Positions 25,880-36,829 of a DNA stretch of 58,336 nt are shown in pieces. The first letter of the stretch is position 1. Each line of letters begins with the position of its first letter. Location: contig FN649736.1 of the NCBI GenBank assembly GCA_000310025.1, forward strand, positions 2,574,685 through 2,633,020, given 5' to 3'. This DNA comes from Ectocarpus siliculosus. Taxonomy: Eukaryota; Sar; Phaeophyceae; Ectocarpales; Ectocarpaceae. The position numbers were made by a program, and so were the translations under genes. Under the pieces are notes generated by a model that was not told the origin of the DNA, ran no database searches, and was given only the letters and a program-made list of their open reading frames with translations.

Positions 25880-27029
25880 CGTAAACTGCGGAGTTTCCCC
25901 CCCGGGTAGGGGACCGTTTTTTTTTTCTGAAGCCAACCCCCCCGGGGGGAAATCGACGTACCGCGGGGAGTTAGTTTTTTTTTTCCAACGCTACCCCGGG
26001 GGGTTGTGCAAAGTAATGATGGTCCACACACCACACACACACACAGTGGCGAAACTGAGATGGATAAGGTTGACGAGCAACGTTTCAACAAGCAGAGGGA
26101 GGAGTAATGTAAGAGCAACAAAGGCGAAGAGAAAAAGACAGCAAGAGGTATCATCGCCTAAGCTCATGCACAAGAATTCGCAGTTAGTCCGCAGGAAAAA
26201 ATTAGTTTTATGGTTCGGTTCTACTGCTGTACCTTGAGTTGTGAGATCCAAAAATGAATACGATTATTTTTTCCCTTTGTGCGCAAGGTTTCGTCAGCAT
26301 GCTATGGTATGTTTCAGCTGCCTCTAGGGATGATAAATGCAAGACAGAGACAAGAAAACGAAAACATTTCACCCATAAAACAACGGCGAGGGCCAAGTGA
26401 CAAATGGTACACCTAAATCTCGCCCGGAGCGTAGATCTGCAAATAATGAATTTTCCGTCGCATATCATGCTTTTTGTGCTCCCCGATGCCACAAAATCGA
26501 CTCAGAAAATAAGAGAAATACATCCCATTGGGGGGGAACTCGTGGGAAACTCGTACCCCGGGGGGGGAGTTGAAATGCGCGGGGGCTTTTTTGTTTGGTC
26601 GAAAACGATCTACTCCGGGGCTAAATGAACGAAGCCATGCTTCCAGGCCGAAAAGGTAATGGGGGGGGGGTGTACTCATAGTCGTGCATGCCGTAGTCGT
26701 TTGACCATTGACCTCGCATCCCTACAAAGCCGGGACGGAGCACGCCGGGTTCTCACCGGACCAGGCTCTCACATCACCAAGCGCGAAGCGCCGTGAGGTA
26801 TTTGGCGAGTCGCATGAAGGGTGAGCTGCATCCTGCTAAGGGTGTTCGGCATCTTGTGCTTACTTCCTTGCGTACGGATGACAGCTACGTATGACTTAAT
26901 TTATTTTCTGGTGCTTTCACTTCCAGAGACAGTTGTAAGCACTGTGTAACTGCCTCGAGGAAGCTTGACCATTTTAACGGGGGGGGGGGGGGAACTGTAC
27001 TAGGGGGGGGAAACTCCGTAGTTTACGGT
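25880..27029. mobile_element. 1.15-kb element bounded by ~27-bp inverted repeats
   Basis: The left end ACCGTAAACTGCGGAGTTTC (from 25880, then a C run) matches the complement of the right end (a G run then AAACTCCGTAGTTTACGGT, ending 27029) with a single mismatch. The interior has T-runs, several C-run/G-run palindromes (near 25899, 25937, 25993, 26562) and a fragment of a dispersed repeat. No transposase and no certain target-site duplication were found, so the class is open: a non-autonomous DNA transposon or foldback element. Confidence 0.6.
26672..26807 (-). repeat. Dispersed repeat, copy A (inverted relative to copy B)
   Basis: The reverse complement of this 136-bp stretch matches 37839-37975 along its whole length (both contain CTCACGGCGCTTCGCGCTTG and GGCTTTGTAGGGATGCGAGG) with scattered substitutions. 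It lies inside the 25880-27029 element. Confidence 0.85.
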
Positions 27030-29526
27030 TAACACTTCGTTCGTAGTTGGTTGTGTGCATGTTGTGCTTGCGTGGGGGGCGTGTTTCTGTCCTGGGGGGG
27101 GGGGAGTGAACGTTGCCTACCGCACGGTGCCTTTATTTTTGTAAAGGGCGAGGGAGGTATGACGGGCGGGCGTTGGGTACGTGTAGACTAAAACATAAAG
27201 CGGCATGGAGCCGTGTGGGGATCGGAATTTGCGACAGGAGAAGGTGCTAGGGAACCTCAGTAGCTCTCATGACGGTGCATAGCATTTGACAACACGCAGC
27301 ACGTAGACCTGATTGTTAGGTATGTACGAAGAGACTGAAATTTCCCCGATAAAAATCCCCAAATGAGAATCTGCTGTGTACACTCGAGCAGGTGGCTGCC
27401 AACACTGCAGTTCCACTGAAATGAAACCAGCTAAAGTGTGTAAGCAACCTTTGTACCTGAGCCACTGCAGAAGCCACGATGTACCATGGACATGTTACTG
27501 ACTGAAGCAAGAAAAGTTCATATGGCGCCATCCGGGTATACACCAAAACGCATCCTTGTTCCTAGAGACAAATTTTACCTGCAGCCGGCATGGTTCTCTC
27601 GTCACGCTTTGCGACAGCGGGAGACGTACGTATGCCACTCCCACAGCGTTGCGACGGCTGTTGTCATGTAAAGGTGGATAGCTCTAGAGGCTTGCAAGGT
27701 CGTGGAGGCGGCAATCCCACGCGCTTTCTGGACAAGGTTATAAGGACCGTGTTTTGTCACGTTGCACCTCACACGCGCGCCCTTTGTACGCGTGCAGCGC
27801 AACTTGTTACACGAGCGATAGATGTGCCCGGACGACCGCGTACTATAATACAACAGCTTTTTAGCAAAAGATCACCCTTAGTCCGCTCCAACACTGTGTC
27901 GTTCACCAGGAGGTCTGGCGGGGGCGGATTAGCACGGCTTCGTTTTTTCTTGACCGCCCACAGGGGGGCAGAAAATATTGTCTTTGTTTTTTCCCACCGG
28001 CAAGCCAGCACAGGTCCGATCAGCGGTCCAAAGAGCAGGAAGGCCGTCCCTTTTGTAAATCGAGTCGGTCTCAAGTGCACGAGAACAGCATCGTTTCACC
28101 CGTGGATCACACCTCCCCTGTGATGAAACCAAGGCTTATTGTGAGGGAATTTGCCAGAAAAGACGGGGGAGAGTACACTTGTGGGGCGTACGAGAACGGG
28201 TGGAAGCTCCCTCACACACGTCTACGAAACCATCCTATTTTGCAGTGCCCGCGTTGGCGCTTGTAGGCAAACCCCGGTGTCGATCGGTGCGTGCCCGTTG
28301 CGAGCTGTACACGCTGGCCCAGGAGTGAACGCGCTTCCCTTCTTTGTGGTCAATGGCGATTGCCCACCTTGTGCAACTCCATGCTTTCCCCGCGAGATGT
28401 ACAGGCGCGCGACAAAACGAACCAAGCTTTCAATATGTCATACATACCACCACCTCCGCCAAAACATCAGTCTCAAGAAGCGCGTCGATCAGAGAAACGG
28501 TGGCTGGAAGGGGTGGTCCCCACACACGGTCGTTTCGAAGACACAGATATGCCCCGCCAGAATGGTGGTTTGCCCGCAGACACACCACTCGTCAGCCACT
28601 CGTTGTTGTGGTTTGGACGCCCCGTTCTGTGCCCCAAGACTATGGCATCCTTTAACATCAACCTCAATTTCCCGACAGTCATCCACGCCAGAAAAACCTG
28701 CTGCATGTACAGTATTGAAGGAAAATATGTAGCAACCTTCTGAAGAGAGGGCATCGTCCCCGACAGATGTTGGGGGAGATGTGACCCGTATCAAAGCTCA
28801 TCTCCACGCTCCCACACAACGATAGTCAAGAACTACCGCTTCAATCAAGTGCCACCAGGCATACAAATAACAGCAAGGAACAGTTAGCACGCGCCAAATG
28901 AAAAAAGCCATCGACCAGTTGGCTCTTCGACACCATCAACAATTTTTCCCCTCTGGACGCCATACCAAAGGGTGGGGTGAATTTCATCCCTGTGTTCATA
29001 AACAAAGTATACAATACGTGTCAACCACACACGCTCTACGACGGGACGGCTGTGAGGCTTAGGACACTCATGCGAATGTCAGACCCTACCGTCTACGACA
29101 AATAAATACAAGTACAACTGGCAGACGGTGACAGCAGACGCCGAAGTGGGATGAATCCCAGGGAGGGTGTGGTGGCGTGAGCAACTTACAACACATTTGT
29201 GACGTGTGATATTTGTGCAGTGGCCTGGACAGTTTGCACTCCGGCCCTACGTATCGGAAGCACACACCATGCCGCAAAACACAGTACAGAAAGAAACACA
29301 CACACACAGCAGAATCCCTCCTTCTCTCTCTTCTCTCTCTCTATTCCTGCTGTCTTTGTATGTGTCTCTCCGTCCATCGTTCAAAATACAATGAACGCAC
29401 TAGGCAAAGTAAACTTAATCTGCGGGGTGGGTAGGTAGTGTTTCATGGGGAGAAGGGTTGGCACAACCCAAAACCTTTAGTTATTGCGCTTGCTTCTCGC
29501 TGTGTACAATTCACACATACGCGGCT

Positions 29527-29959
29527 TTACAGAAGCGGGGCATCGAGCACCGTGGCGGTTTGTTCGGGTTTCCGAGGCATAACAGCGTATGTGGCGCAGA
29601 GGCAGGTGACGATGACCACGATACCTAGAAGACGACGCGACGTCAAGCAGAAAAAAACAACGTGGCACAGGCGGGCATGGTATCAGGGCACTGAGTTCAG
29701 AACTTGATTCGCCGATGCTACGTAGGAAGGGGTGGCGTGTCTTGGTGGGTAAGAAAAAAAATTGGGGGGAAACATAGGCTATCCACATCACATAACATGC
29801 CAAGGCGGTCCTTGTGTCTGCTGGTGCGCAATTCACGAAGCATACCCATCGAGAGGCACAAGAGAAACGCATACGGTGGGCACGAGCGCTACAGCATTCG
29901 CATCAGACGCGACTGGGTTTTGGCAAGTATTCAGAACAGAAAGAGAGACAGCAGTGGGA

Positions 29960-30004
<45 letters not shown>

Positions 30005-32910
30005 GTTATGCCTTGTCGTGGGATGATGGAAACAACTAGAAACATGCCTAGGCACGAAATCGAAAAAAAAGATTTCACACACCTAGCCCGTTGCTGAGAC
30101 GGCAGCCCGCGTACAGGTTGGAGTAGTGGGAAGCCGGGTTGTAATCCGGTTCCGTGAGCGTGATGTCGTAGCCGCAGCCGAGCGCGGAATTCTTGTCCTG
30201 GATCCCGAGCAACGTCGTGAATGCCGCCGCGAAGTAGGTGAAGATTCCGATGAAGACGTGGTTTGGCAGGTACTGGGCCTTCATCTGCCAAACACCAGTC
30301 GAGAGAAACGTGGGTGTACAGGACGGCCGCACGAAGCGTACGCACGGCGTTTCGATGTCGAAGGGGGCGGTCAGCGTCATAACAACGGCGGCCTTCACGT
30401 GCTTGGCGGGGCTTCAGAGACAACTCAAGACATTCTCGGGAGGGAGCGTACTGGGCAACAGATCTTACCCAACGAGCGCGATGGTTGGTGGGAGGCCAAA
30501 CCACAAGAAGGAGTGCCACTTAAGATGCATGCGGTAGTCTGCTGGGTGCACACTCCGGGGGGGTAGCGTTGTCACACGAAGCCGTTGGGTGTTCTAGAAT
30601 CGCTGTCTTTCATGTGCTGGAACGGCGAAATCCGTTGTACCAACAATCCCGAATCTCGACACCCCCGAACGGCCGCTTTTTTGTGTTGCTGGCTACTTGC
30701 TGCCACTCTTCATGAGAGCAAAACAACTTATCCCACAACAACTAAATAGAGCAGTCGCTTGTCCCCCTTACCCACTGCGGCGTCGATCCAGTGAAGAAGT
30801 TGAAAAATCCACCAACGTAGTTGGCGTAGAACAGTGTGACCACCACGATGCCCGCCCAACTATGCATCGTGTACAGGTTCGCGTAGAGCTCTTTATTGTG
30901 GTACTGACGAGTGGACATGACGGAGGGAGAGGGTGGGGGAAGAGGGGCTTTAGACGATACTACACAGGTGCGGCTCATGAAGTGCCACCCGGATTACGTT
31001 ATCGACAAACCACGTTTCTATTTTTCCCTATTTGGAGGTATTATCTTGCGTAGGCCTGCATGTATGTGGTGACGCCCCATCTACTGTGGGCGCCAGTCTA
31101 CGCCTTTGATTGACGCGCCAATCGGGGTCACACAGGAGGAAGGAAAACACGACTGTTAATAAATGGCATAAGAAACGGTAGAAAGCAAAGCAGATCAGTC
31201 GTACCTGAAAAACAGCGATCAGGCCGAGTGAAACGAGAATGACTGCCGTGAACATGCACGCGTTGTGGATCATTTTGTTGACTTCTCTTTCCAACGACAG
31301 CGTCCTGTACGCCAAGATACCTTCAATGAGAGAGGGACACGAGGGGCGAGCGAGAGAAACAAGAGAGGAAGAGATAGAGAGAGAAAGAGACACGCACAGA
31401 GCGAGAAAGAGCGAGAGCGAGAGCGAGAGCGACAGAGAGAGAGGGGGGGGGGGGGGGTGACAGACAGACAGAGATCAAACGGGGTACCATGACCCATGTC
31501 GAGAGAGAACGGCTGATTGCCAGTCCTCTCTTGAGAACAATCGAATAACAACCTCGCGAGAAGACCGGCCTATGTCTTTGGGTGAGGCTACCAAACCATG
31601 GGGCAAAACAAAGCTTGGCATTTGGTGCTATCTATGCATAAACTCAAATTATACATACCACATTTGGACATGAAGGCATGATTCCTGTCTCTCGTGGGAC
31701 CTCTTATAGTGAGTGCCATGTCACATACACCCGCACTATAGCGGGCATTCGCCCTATTCAAAGCGTTATTGTTCTTGTAGGTTTGCCAAGAGAGTTCGCC
31801 CGCCCAATGCCGACCGCGAGACCTTAGAGGGCCCACACGACTAAATGTCTCGTAACGATAGTAACATGCGGCATGACATGTCGGAGGGATTACTGTCGGG
31901 GTGTTGCCGCAGATGATAAATCAGTGGGACAAGCCGAACCCCAGTACAAAAACAGCAGGCCGGCTGTCTACTCCCTCACAGCCTCCGTCGCATCCCGATC
32001 TACCTCTGTCACGAGTGGTTTGGACCTGTGTGTGCTGCACACCGAACATCCCACCGAAGAACAACGGACCGCAGCGCGAAACCTAGAGAAGGCCGCCTCG
32101 TTACCGCGGTGGTGTCCCGTTGCCTACTCCCCCGGGCAACATTTTCGCTACACGTATCCGACAACCACCAGAAAAGTGCAGTGGCAAGGGTTCTCGAACA
32201 GACCTCAACCGCGAGAACCTTCGTGCCTACGCTAGAGCTGATTAGGTCGTGTTTGGCGGGCAGGTTCTGTATCTCTCTCGTTGTGTCGCACGCGAGCAGG
32301 GGGCAAAAGGGTGGCGCTCATTCAAGTGCCACGGCGATCGGCCCGTGCAATAATACGCTTTGTTTGGGTTGTTTGTTGTTGACAGAAAGAACGAAACAGG
32401 GCTCGTCTAACCTTGAGTGTAGGCAACGACCAGTCCAGCGACCATCAGAACAGGGTGCCAGTTGAAGAGCCCTGTCCCGCTGAACGCTAGACCGCCGAGG
32501 AAGTAGTCGTCGTCCTTGGTGGCGGTCGACACAGCGTACATTGATTGTTGGAACGGAGTTATTCGACGAACGACAGATGCTGCTATGTTTGGATCCACAT
32601 ATGTGCATCCCGGAGCAAAGGCGTACTACAGTACCCCTTTGCAATGAGTACATGCGTCCCAACCAGAAACACAAGAGAAGTGTGTGCCATTGCTGATTCT
32701 GACTCCTCGCTCCGTGCTCTGTGACGACGTTCAATGCCCGAAAAAAAGACGGAGAATCTGGTGCCGCTGTACTGCACTGCTGCGTCGGCACTATTTTTAC
32801 TGCTGTTGCACGCTCACCTGATTAGCTAGTGCCCAAACGAGAACCATGATAAGAGCCGTCCACGACATCACATGGGCAGCCCAAAGGCTGCGAACCTGTA
32901 TTTTTTCCAT
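29527..32910 (-). CDS. Cytochrome b561 (transmembrane ascorbate-dependent ferrireductase family)
   Basis: These membrane proteins bind two b hemes and pass electrons from ascorbate across a membrane to monodehydroascorbate or ferric iron. Six minus-strand exons (32818-32910, 32412-32514, 31205-31320, 30772-30903, 30083-30284 and 29527-29624) join in phase to 744 bases, 247 residues, the usual length for the family. Six hydrophobic segments are visible. The four heme histidines have the expected spacing: H51 in FNWHPVLM, H84 in NKMIHNACM, H118 in YTMHSWAG and H157 in PNHVFIG. The ILAYRT stretch after helix 2 and the GIQDK stretch after helix 5 also fit. The model is complete from ATG to TAA, with standard GT-AG borders. 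Its organelle membrane cannot be told. Intron 2 holds GA-rich repeat sequence. Confidence 0.93.
29963..30002. repeat. (GA)n microsatellite
   Basis: About 20 uninterrupted AG units in the last intron of the cytochrome b561 gene (29625-30082). On the coding strand it reads as (CT)n. Confidence 0.95.
31360..31457. repeat. GA-rich simple repeat followed by a G run
   Basis: Impure GAGA/GAGC repeat ending in about 15 G, in cytochrome b561 intron 31321-32411. On the coding strand this is a pyrimidine tract about 40 bases upstream of the exon 31205-31320 acceptor. Confidence 0.85.
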
Positions 32911-33777
32911 TTGCCCGATGAACAGAGGGCCTACTTGCGTACCATCGGCAGATGTGATGTGGTGTGATACAGCGATGAAGATGAGCAGCAGGGCTTGTTG
33001 CTGCTGTGTGTTGTTGTTGGTTGCCCCGCACACCTCAGGATGTCGCACCAGCCCCCCCCCCCCCACTCCTATCCTTTGTTCATACCATCTGTTGCCCCCC
33101 CCCCCTTGAAACAACTGCCGCCGCGGGAAAACAAAAGCGTTTTGTACCACAAACAAGCCCGCGAGAGATCACGGACGAATCTGCTGTACCAGGAATCGGA
33201 TCCAATCGTCTGTAACAGGTGTGAAAGGCTCTTCGTTTTGGGGGCCTTGGAGTCGATGCCGGTTCCCTTCTTTGTTCTGGACGGCGCGGTTCAATCTATG
33301 TAGAGATGCCATGTACCAGCTCTCTTGAAACACCTGCGAGCTCTCGGGCCTCTATTCCCACAACTACCGCTTGCAGTCTTCATCCTTATGTGCTTTGTAA
33401 CGCTTCTGCAGGATCACCCGTATGCGACGTAGATCTCGGCGTAGCGCATCTCCTTTTGTTTCTCTCCTACTTCTTTCTTCCTGCTGTGGTCTCCCCTATC
33501 TCCTATCGCGATTGTTGTTGCTTTTCGTGCGCAGTTTTCGCGTGTAGTCGACGGCACCTCCTACATTTTCATTCGACTGATCGTACGCTCCTCTCGTATC
33601 TCCTCATCTCGTGTGGTGAGAGAGTAAGAGATGCGCGCCCAATTTGACTTGAAAGTTCCAGACCGCAGCTGTGCCCTACGTTGTGGTTTCAGGCCGGTAG
33701 CGGTAGCACAGAGATTGGCTGGAGAGACTGAAAGTATCCTCTGGGGTAATTCTGTGTTCACTTGGCTTGCTCGCATA

Positions 33778-33939
33778 GAGTAGGGGGCCCTCAATAGTTC
33801 CGGTGTCCCGAGATTTTGCCGGCACTATAACGGGCACCGGCACAATTCAGAGTACAGAACAACTTGATATTTCAGTGTGTGCGAGCCGCAAACACCGGCA
33901 CTTACCGGGCACCGCCACTATGTAGAGGGCCCCCCAACG
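33778..33939. mobile_element. 162-bp MITE with degenerate inverted repeats and TA flanks
   Basis: The left end GAGTAGGGGGCCCTCAATAG and the complement of the right end CGTTGGGGGGCCCTCTACAT align over about 40 bases, both continuing with a CGGTG(C/T)CC motif. TA flanks both ends (33776-33777, 33940-33941). The termini look like decayed CAGT, linking it to the elements at 2435 and 55807. Confidence 0.7.
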
Positions 33940-34604
33940 TATACTTGCAAAGTGTGCGATTGCGAGCTGTCTTAATCTTTTATTTTTTTACGCCCCGCTT
34001 ATTCGCAGTTGCGTTGCCCCAACGCATACCCCATGGCTTGCCCTCTCAAGCTCAAAGGCTCTGGTTTCACGCCGGATGCCGGATGATTACTCTGTGGCGC
34101 ACGCCTTGATCTCCAATGTGCACGGCATTCACCACTTCCTTCCCTCAATGCTTTTCCCCCAAGGCAACGCAGGGGTGTATGCATAACTGTAGTATGCATA
34201 TGCGTGGATCATGGATTGCACGGATCGCCCACGCGAATCCTGCAACACACACTTTTTGTGGCCGGGATTCGATCTCACGATCCACTAGCGCTAAGGGAGT
34301 TTTAAAATGCGTCTAGGCAGAAACGCTCAGAGGGGTAGAGCACCCATCCTCGAGGCGGCACAATCATGGTGCCGTGCTTCTTCCCTTCTACTGCTGTATG
34401 TCGTGATACAGTAGTGGGGGGCCCGGAATGGTAATGGTTGAATAGTGCACGTGCCCAGCATAGTGCAGGCAAAATCTCTGGACACAGACAGCGCCCTCAA
34501 TAGTGCAGGTCCTGCGCTGTTGAGGGTGGACCCGCCATAGTGCAGATTGAACACATACACACACGGATAAGACAGCGGACAGACGCAACACAGAAACGAG
34601 GGTA

Positions 34605-35139
34605 CAGTGGGGGCCCGGTATAGTGTTGTTTTGTCATGTTTTCTGCAAATGTCATTTTTATCTTGCAAAATCGAAGGTATCTCTCTGGAAAATGGCAGAG
34701 CGGTAAATGGTGCTACGCATTTGAAGGGTTGGTTCGCGCGACAGAGTTCAGGGTGTGCAGTACAGCAGTACGAGTGCTGAGGCAGGAAGAAAATAGCGGT
34801 CCAACATGCAACTAATTTTTCTGCATAATCTCTGGGTGTGCGACAGGCGGGAACCATCATTTTCGTGAGAAAATCTGCCCACGCCCTACGCCCACGCCAG
34901 GCCTTCACTAATCTCGATCCATTTTCGTACTCTGTTAGCCCCGCAAAGCGTGAGCGCCACACCATGAAATCAAATATCTCCTCCTCAATAGTGCAGGACC
35001 TGCACTATTGAGGGGTATTCAAAACCTCAAAAGTGCCGAACCTGCACTTTTGAGGCACTCTTCGGATTAGTGCAGGTGCCCGCTATAGTCCAGGTACAGT
35101 CGCCGGACACACCCCTGCACTATACCGCCCCCCCCACTG
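34605..35139. mobile_element. 535-bp inverted-repeat element with internal hairpins
   Basis: The left end CAGTGGGGGCCCGGTATAGTG, preceded by TA, pairs with the right end complement CAGTGGGGGGGGCGGTATAGTG. The right TA duplication is lost (GA). Inside, 34983-35013 is a perfect hairpin with 15-base arms (CCTCAATAGTGCAGG) around one base, and 35025-35055 is a related hairpin. A second CAGT head (CAGTAGTGGGGGGCCCGG) preceded by TA lies at 34409, suggesting nested or adjacent insertion of a sister element. The internal frame does not encode a transposase I recognise. Confidence 0.65.
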
Positions 35140-36829
35140 GAACACAATGCGCCGTCCTCTAGAGGACGCGTGGTCAATAGTCTAACCGCTAAGGCATGCA
35201 AAACACAAGAGTACGCCCCCACTGTAATGAATTCGGAACCCCCGCACTCATTTGGGGAAGCCGTTCTCGTCAGCTCTCACTGTACAAGTTGGGAACCACG
35301 AGTTGTCCCAACTTCTAGAGCTACTTAGAGGTGCCCTGTACAAGCTCCTAGAGGATGAATGGCGACAATATGGGGTTCGTTAGACCCGGAGGTTGGTGCT
35401 GAAGTTCGACCCCGTGCTTGCCATGTACCACCATATCCCACAAAAAAAATTGGAGGTGGAATCAGGATGATTGTCAACAGGAAGTTTAAGTTTCGCAGGT
35501 CGGCTACATAGATGGCGCGACTGCTCCGCTACTCGGGTGGTACGACCGTCGTGGGTGGGGATCCAAATATGTGCAGGTTTCCATACTAGCCATGCTAAGT
35601 ACAGTTCCACTGCCGTTGTGGCGTGCGGTGCTGATCGTTTTTGCTGCTGTAGCTCCAAACGCCCGAGCCTGACTCGTGGTTCTGAGAGTTGCGAAAAAAG
35701 GCTTGGAGCAGCAGGATTTCCAGTTGTGGCGGCATGGATTCGTCCGTGTGAATGGAAAACCAAGACATGTATGCTCTACCTATGGATAACTTCTGCTGGA
35801 TTCATGCTGGCCGCGGTTTGTGTGAGGTGCATGAGCTGCGACAAAGCTCTTGACCAAATAGAATAGTGTGTTGGCGGCAAAAAATGAAAGGAACATGTAC
35901 GAGAATGGTTCCCACGAGCATGTTGAGAGCCTTCGGTTTTGACTATTTTTGTTGGTGATGCCTGATCAGTGTCGAGACGTTGGTGAAACGTGCTGAACGA
36001 TTGTGCCAAAGGTCAGCAAGCAACTTCCCGCAGACTAATCCACACATGTCCTGGAGTGTTTCGTAGATCCCTGTTCTTGTACATGCTCGGCAGCTGTGGT
36101 TTGGACCAGTCACAGGTGTATGCTCACTACTGCTATTTAGCATACGGTTTACAACCTATAGGGCACTGCCGTGGACAAACCACGCTCCGAATATGTTCTG
36201 CTTCAATTGGTAGATCTACCCGACGCCTAAGAAGTCCACGCTATGGAGATTCTGGCGTGGTGACTTTGCCCGTTTTTCGCCAACTTGTACCTGTTACGTC
36301 CTACACCCTCTTTCATGTGGCGTTACATGCGACGATGGGTTGTTGTCCAGTTTCCATGTGCGACCATTGCACATCTGCCGTGGAATCATACTTTATGGGA
36401 TGAAGCTCGAGGGAAACAAGAGAATTGGGAGTAACTTCGACGGAAGGGGCTCGGTAGCATTGTGCGCGTTGCCAACTGGATGCAATTTCGACATGGTCTT
36501 GTTTTGATCACCCTCGCCGCAGCCGTGCTGTTGCTGCTCCTGCTGCTGATGCTACGGCTCCATTTAATATCCTTGCTGTTGCTTTGTTGGGTGCTGTGAT
36601 TTAACCCGCTGTCGTCCGTCTACAGAACAAGCGGGCTCGTCCTTTGGAGCAAGCGTGCACGCTGAGGAGGAGACAACAGCGGCACAACTCACCTCACGCT
36701 ATCACCCATCACCCGGCCCAGAGAGCGAAACCCCGCTGTCCCACCAATAACAGTTTTTCCAACCGCGTCCTCGCCCGCCTTTCTTCACAACCAATAACAC
36801 ACGAAGTTGTAAGAAAGGCCTCCGAAGAC

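Larger units (their letters stand above)
25278..29526. other. Intergenic stretch rich in repeats, no firm gene
   Basis: About 4.2 kb lies between the zinc-finger gene (ends 25277) and the cytochrome b561 stop (29527). It holds an inverted-repeat element (25880-27029) with C/G-run palindromes and one copy of a dispersed repeat (26672-26807). From 27030 to 29526 there are open frames on both strands but none I recognise, apart from an Ig-like fragment near 28117-28200 reported as a finding. Confidence 0.5.
32911..36829. other. Divergent intergenic stretch with small transposons
   Basis: About 3.9 kb lies between the cytochrome b561 start (32910, minus) and the SSU72 start (36830, plus). It contains two or three inverted-repeat elements (33778-33939, a head at 34409, and 34605-35139). 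Open frames at 35380-35763 minus and 35990-36403 plus have no family I recognise and are not annotated as genes. Confidence 0.5.

Noticed and set aside
28489-28794. Cys-containing minus-strand frame of about 100 residues
   Set aside because: No known Cys pattern, no clear splice sites and no neighbouring exons.
31695-31850. Possible further MITE with ACTATAGCGGGCA and GGGCCC words in a cytochrome b561 intron
   Set aside because: The ends align poorly and no TA duplication could be assigned.
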